Source of the DNA: Gammaproteobacteria bacterium | Lineage (GTDB): Bacteria > Pseudomonadota > Gammaproteobacteria > Chromatiales > Chromatiaceae | Assembly (NCBI GenBank): GCA_019136395.1 | Contig: JAGVUH010000508.1 | Coordinates: forward strand, 1-7,359 | Direction: 5' to 3' | DNA: 7,359 nucleotides | Part shown: positions 5,375 through 7,359 of the stretch, piece by piece | Layout of the letters: every line of letters starts with the position of its first letter | How positions within the stretch are numbered: position 1 is the first letter of the stretch | Translations under genes and position numbers: made by a program | The notes under the pieces: generated by a model | What the model was told of the DNA's origin: nothing | Databases searched by the model: none | What the model saw: only the letters and a program-made list of their open reading frames with translations

Positions 5375-7359
5375 ATGTCCCCAGGCCCCCCCTTTCCCAT
5401 CACGCCCGGACACCGCTATCCGCCCGGGGTGAGCTTCGACGAGACGGGCGTCAATTTCTCCATCTTCAGCCGCCATGCCACGGCGGTGGAACTGCTGCTC
5501 TACGCCGACGCCCACAGCCCCGAGCCCTTTCAGATCGTCGCCCTGGACCCGGAGGTCAATCACACCTTTTTCTCCTGGCATGCGCGGGTGGAGGGGCTGC
5601 CGGCGGGCGTCCACTTCACCTGGCGCATGGCGGGACCCCACGACCCCCGTGGCCGGGGGTTGCGCTTCGATGCCCGGGTGGAGCTGCTGGATCCCTGCGC
5701 CCGGGCGGTCAACCGGGCGGGCTGGGATCGCTGGCGGCGCCGGCGGGTGGGCATCCTGCCCCATGACTCGCCCCGCGCGGTCATCGTCGCCGATCAAGAT
5801 TATGACTGGGAGGGGGACGCCCCCCTGCGCCTCCCCGCCGAGGACATGGTCATCTACGAACTCCACGTCGGCGGTTTCACCCGGCACCCCGCCGCTGGCG
5901 TGCGCCATCCGGGCACCTTCCAGGGCCTGAGCGAGAAGATCCCCTATCTCCAGTCCCTGGGCATCACCCACGTGGAACTGATGCCAGTCATGGCCTTCGA
6001 CGAGCAGGACGTGCCCCAGGGCGTCCACGACCTGGGCCTGACCAACTTCTGGGGCTACAGCACCCACAGCTTCTTTTCCCCCCACCCCGGCTATTGCGTC
6101 ACCCCGGAGGCTGGCACCCATCGCCGTGAGTTCCGTGATCTGGTCAAGGCCCTGCATCGGGCCGGCATCGGCGTCATCCTCGACGTGGTCTTCAACCACA
6201 CGGCGGAGGGTGCCGCCGATGGCCCCGTGCTCAATTTCAAGGGGTTCGGCAACGAGAGCTTCTACCTGCTGGACAGCCTCGACAAGAGCCGCTACCTGGA
6301 CTTCACCGGCTGCGGCCACACGGTCAACGCCAACCACCCCCTGGTGACGCGCTTCATTGTCGATTGCCTGGAGTACTGGGTGCGGGAGATGCACGTGGAC
6401 GGTTTCCGCTTCGACCTGGCCAGCGCCCTGGCCCGGGGCGAGGACGGCCGGCCCCTGCACGACCCGCCGGTGCTGTGGGCCATCGAGTTGTCGGACGTCC
6501 TGGCCCACACCGAGATCATCGCCGAGGCCTGGGACGCCGCCGGGCTCTATCAGGTCGGCAGCTTTCCCGGCTATCGCTGGATGGAATGGAACGGCCGCTA
6601 CCGCGACAGTGTGCGGCGCTTCGTCCGCGGCGAGGGCGGGTTGGTGGGGGAGGTGGCAAGCCGCATCGCCGGCAGCAGTGACCTCTACCAGGTCAACCAG
6701 CGCCTGCCGATCAACAGTATCAACTTCATCACCTGCCACGACGGATTCACCCTCTGGGACCTGGTCAGCTATGACCGCAAGCACAATCAGGGCAACGGCG
6801 AGGACTCCCGCGACGGCAGCGACGAGAACCTGAGCTGGAACGGCGGGGCCGAGGGGGAGACCCGGGACCCCGCCATCCTGGCCCTGCGTCGTCGCCAGGC
6901 GCGCAATTTCATGGCCATCCTGTTCCTGAGCCAGGGGGTGCCGATGATCCTGGCCGGAGACGAGGTGCTGCGCACCCAGGGCGGCAACAACAACGCCTGG
7001 TGCCAGGACAACCCGACGGGCTGGTTCGACTGGGAGCGGGTCGAGACCCAGGGCGACATGCGCCGCTTCGTCACCGGGCTGGTGGCCTTGCGCAAGCGCC
7101 ACCCCAGCCTGCGGCGGCGGCGCTTTCTCAGCGGCCGTCCCCGGGTCCAGGACGGCCCGCCGGACATCGAGTGGCAGGGGCCGGAGGGGGGACCGCCGGA
7201 CTGGAATGGCCCCCAGGGCCATTGCCTGGCCTTCACCCTAACCGGGCGCGACCCGAACGAGCCGGACCTGCACGTCATGATCAACATGGGCGCGGAGGGG
7301 CGGAGTTTCCGCCTGCCCCAGCGCCCGGGCAAGCTCTGGGGCCTGGTCCTGGACACGGC
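5375..7359 (+). CDS. glgX: Glycogen debranching enzyme GlgX / isoamylase type (GH13), 3' end beyond window
   Basis: Hand translation gives 661 codons from ATG 5375 to the right edge with no stop. It hydrolyses alpha-1,6 branches of glycogen or limit dextrins in the cytoplasm. Residues ~10-105 are the N-terminal CBM48-like domain (GHRYPPGVSFDETGVNFSIF). The GH13 barrel follows, from YELHVGGFTRHP. Conserved sites: VVFNHT (H275), DGFRFDLAS with nucleophile D347, IAEAWD with acid E384, CHDGFT with D456, then GNGEDSRDGSDENLSWN, GVPMILAGDE and NNNAWCQDN, typical of the GlgX/TreX group. The alpha-amylase C-terminal beta domain begins near 595 and is nearly complete; the family is usually about 650-720 residues, so few codons should be missing. 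The in-frame TGA at 5363 makes ATG 5375 the first possible start, although no clear ribosome binding site precedes it. A TreX-type isoamylase rather than strict GlgX is possible. Confidence 0.92.
   Translation, partial: MSPGPPFPITPGHRYPPGVSFDETGVNFSIFSRHATAVELLLYADAHSPEPFQIVALDPEVNHTFFSWHARVEGLPAGVHFTWRMAGPHDPRGRGLRFDARVELLDPCARAVNRAGWDRWRRRRVGILPHDSPRAVIVADQDYDWEGDAPLRLPAEDMVIYELHVGGFTRHPAAGVRHPGTFQGLSEKIPYLQSLGITHVELMPVMAFDEQDVPQGVHDLGLTNFWGYSTHSFFSPHPGYCVTPEAGTHRREFRDLVKALHRAGIGVILDVVFNHTAEGAADGPVLNFKGFGNESFYLLDSLDKSRYLDFTGCGHTVNANHPLVTRFIVDCLEYWVREMHVDGFRFDLASALARGEDGRPLHDPPVLWAIELSDVLAHTEIIAEAWDAAGLYQVGSFPGYRWMEWNGRYRDSVRRFVRGEGGLVGEVASRIAGSSDLYQVNQRLPINSINFITCHDGFTLWDLVSYDRKHNQGNGEDSRDGSDENLSWNGGAEGETRDPAILALRRRQARNFMAILFLSQGVPMILAGDEVLRTQGGNNNAWCQDNPTGWFDWERVETQGDMRRFVTGLVALRKRHPSLRRRRFLSGRPRVQDGPPDIEWQGPEGGPPDWNGPQGHCLAFTLTGRDPNEPDLHVMINMGAEGRSFRLPQRPGKLWGLVLDT

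Noticed and set aside
5357..7222. Long open frame of 621 codons on the minus strand opposite glgX
   Set aside because: It mirrors the GC-rich glgX frame, is rich in Ala, Val, Gly and Leu without motifs, and glgX shows all GH13 catalytic residues. It is a by-product of codon bias.

Overview
The window reads as part of a bacterial chromosome from a GC-rich proteobacterium, most likely a gammaproteobacterium. I base this on a class I polyphosphate kinase 2, a stand-alone TrpB2-type tryptophan synthase beta chain, a GlgX/isoamylase-type enzyme and strong GC bias at third codon positions. A purple-sulfur or polyphosphate/glycogen-storing lineage would fit, but I cannot prove it from sequence alone. 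I see no rRNA, tRNA, CRISPR array or transposase gene.

Layout from left to right. (1) Positions 1-2477, minus strand: a secreted, modular family 9 glycoside hydrolase (cellulase type). It runs off the left edge with 825 codons visible and no internal stop. Its order is signal peptide, N-terminal Ig-like domain, GH9 catalytic domain, Pro-rich linker, FN3, then the start of a further beta-sandwich domain. It is visibly less GC-rich than its neighbours and uses TTA leucine codons. (2) Positions 2478-2793: its leader, with a strong ribosome binding site, a set of competing inverted repeats about 110-160 bases upstream of the start, and a stem-loop just after the trpB stop. (3) Positions 2794-4031, minus strand: a trpB2 gene that looks intact for about 375 codons and then has lost roughly 43 codons together with the reading frame. 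The genuine C-terminal tail continues in another frame to a stop at 2794. (4) Positions 4032-4261: a divergent intergenic region with a near-perfect 16-base palindrome. (5) Positions 4262-5176, plus strand: a complete ppk2. (6) Positions 5177-5374: a GC-rich REP-like imperfect palindrome and the glgX leader. (7) Positions 5375-7359, plus strand: glgX-type glycogen debranching enzyme, 661 codons visible, running off the right edge.

Working together: ppk2 (polyphosphate-nucleotide phosphotransfer) and glgX (glycogen debranching) sit side by side on one strand, and both act on storage polymers. The cellulase is exported and could supply sugar from outside. The trpB2 copy is probably inactive unless the deletion is a sequence error. 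I did not find a convincing new multi-gene system. The items most worth a second look are the trpB2 lesion, the atypical composition and active-site variation of the GH9 enzyme, and the alternative RNA structure in its leader.
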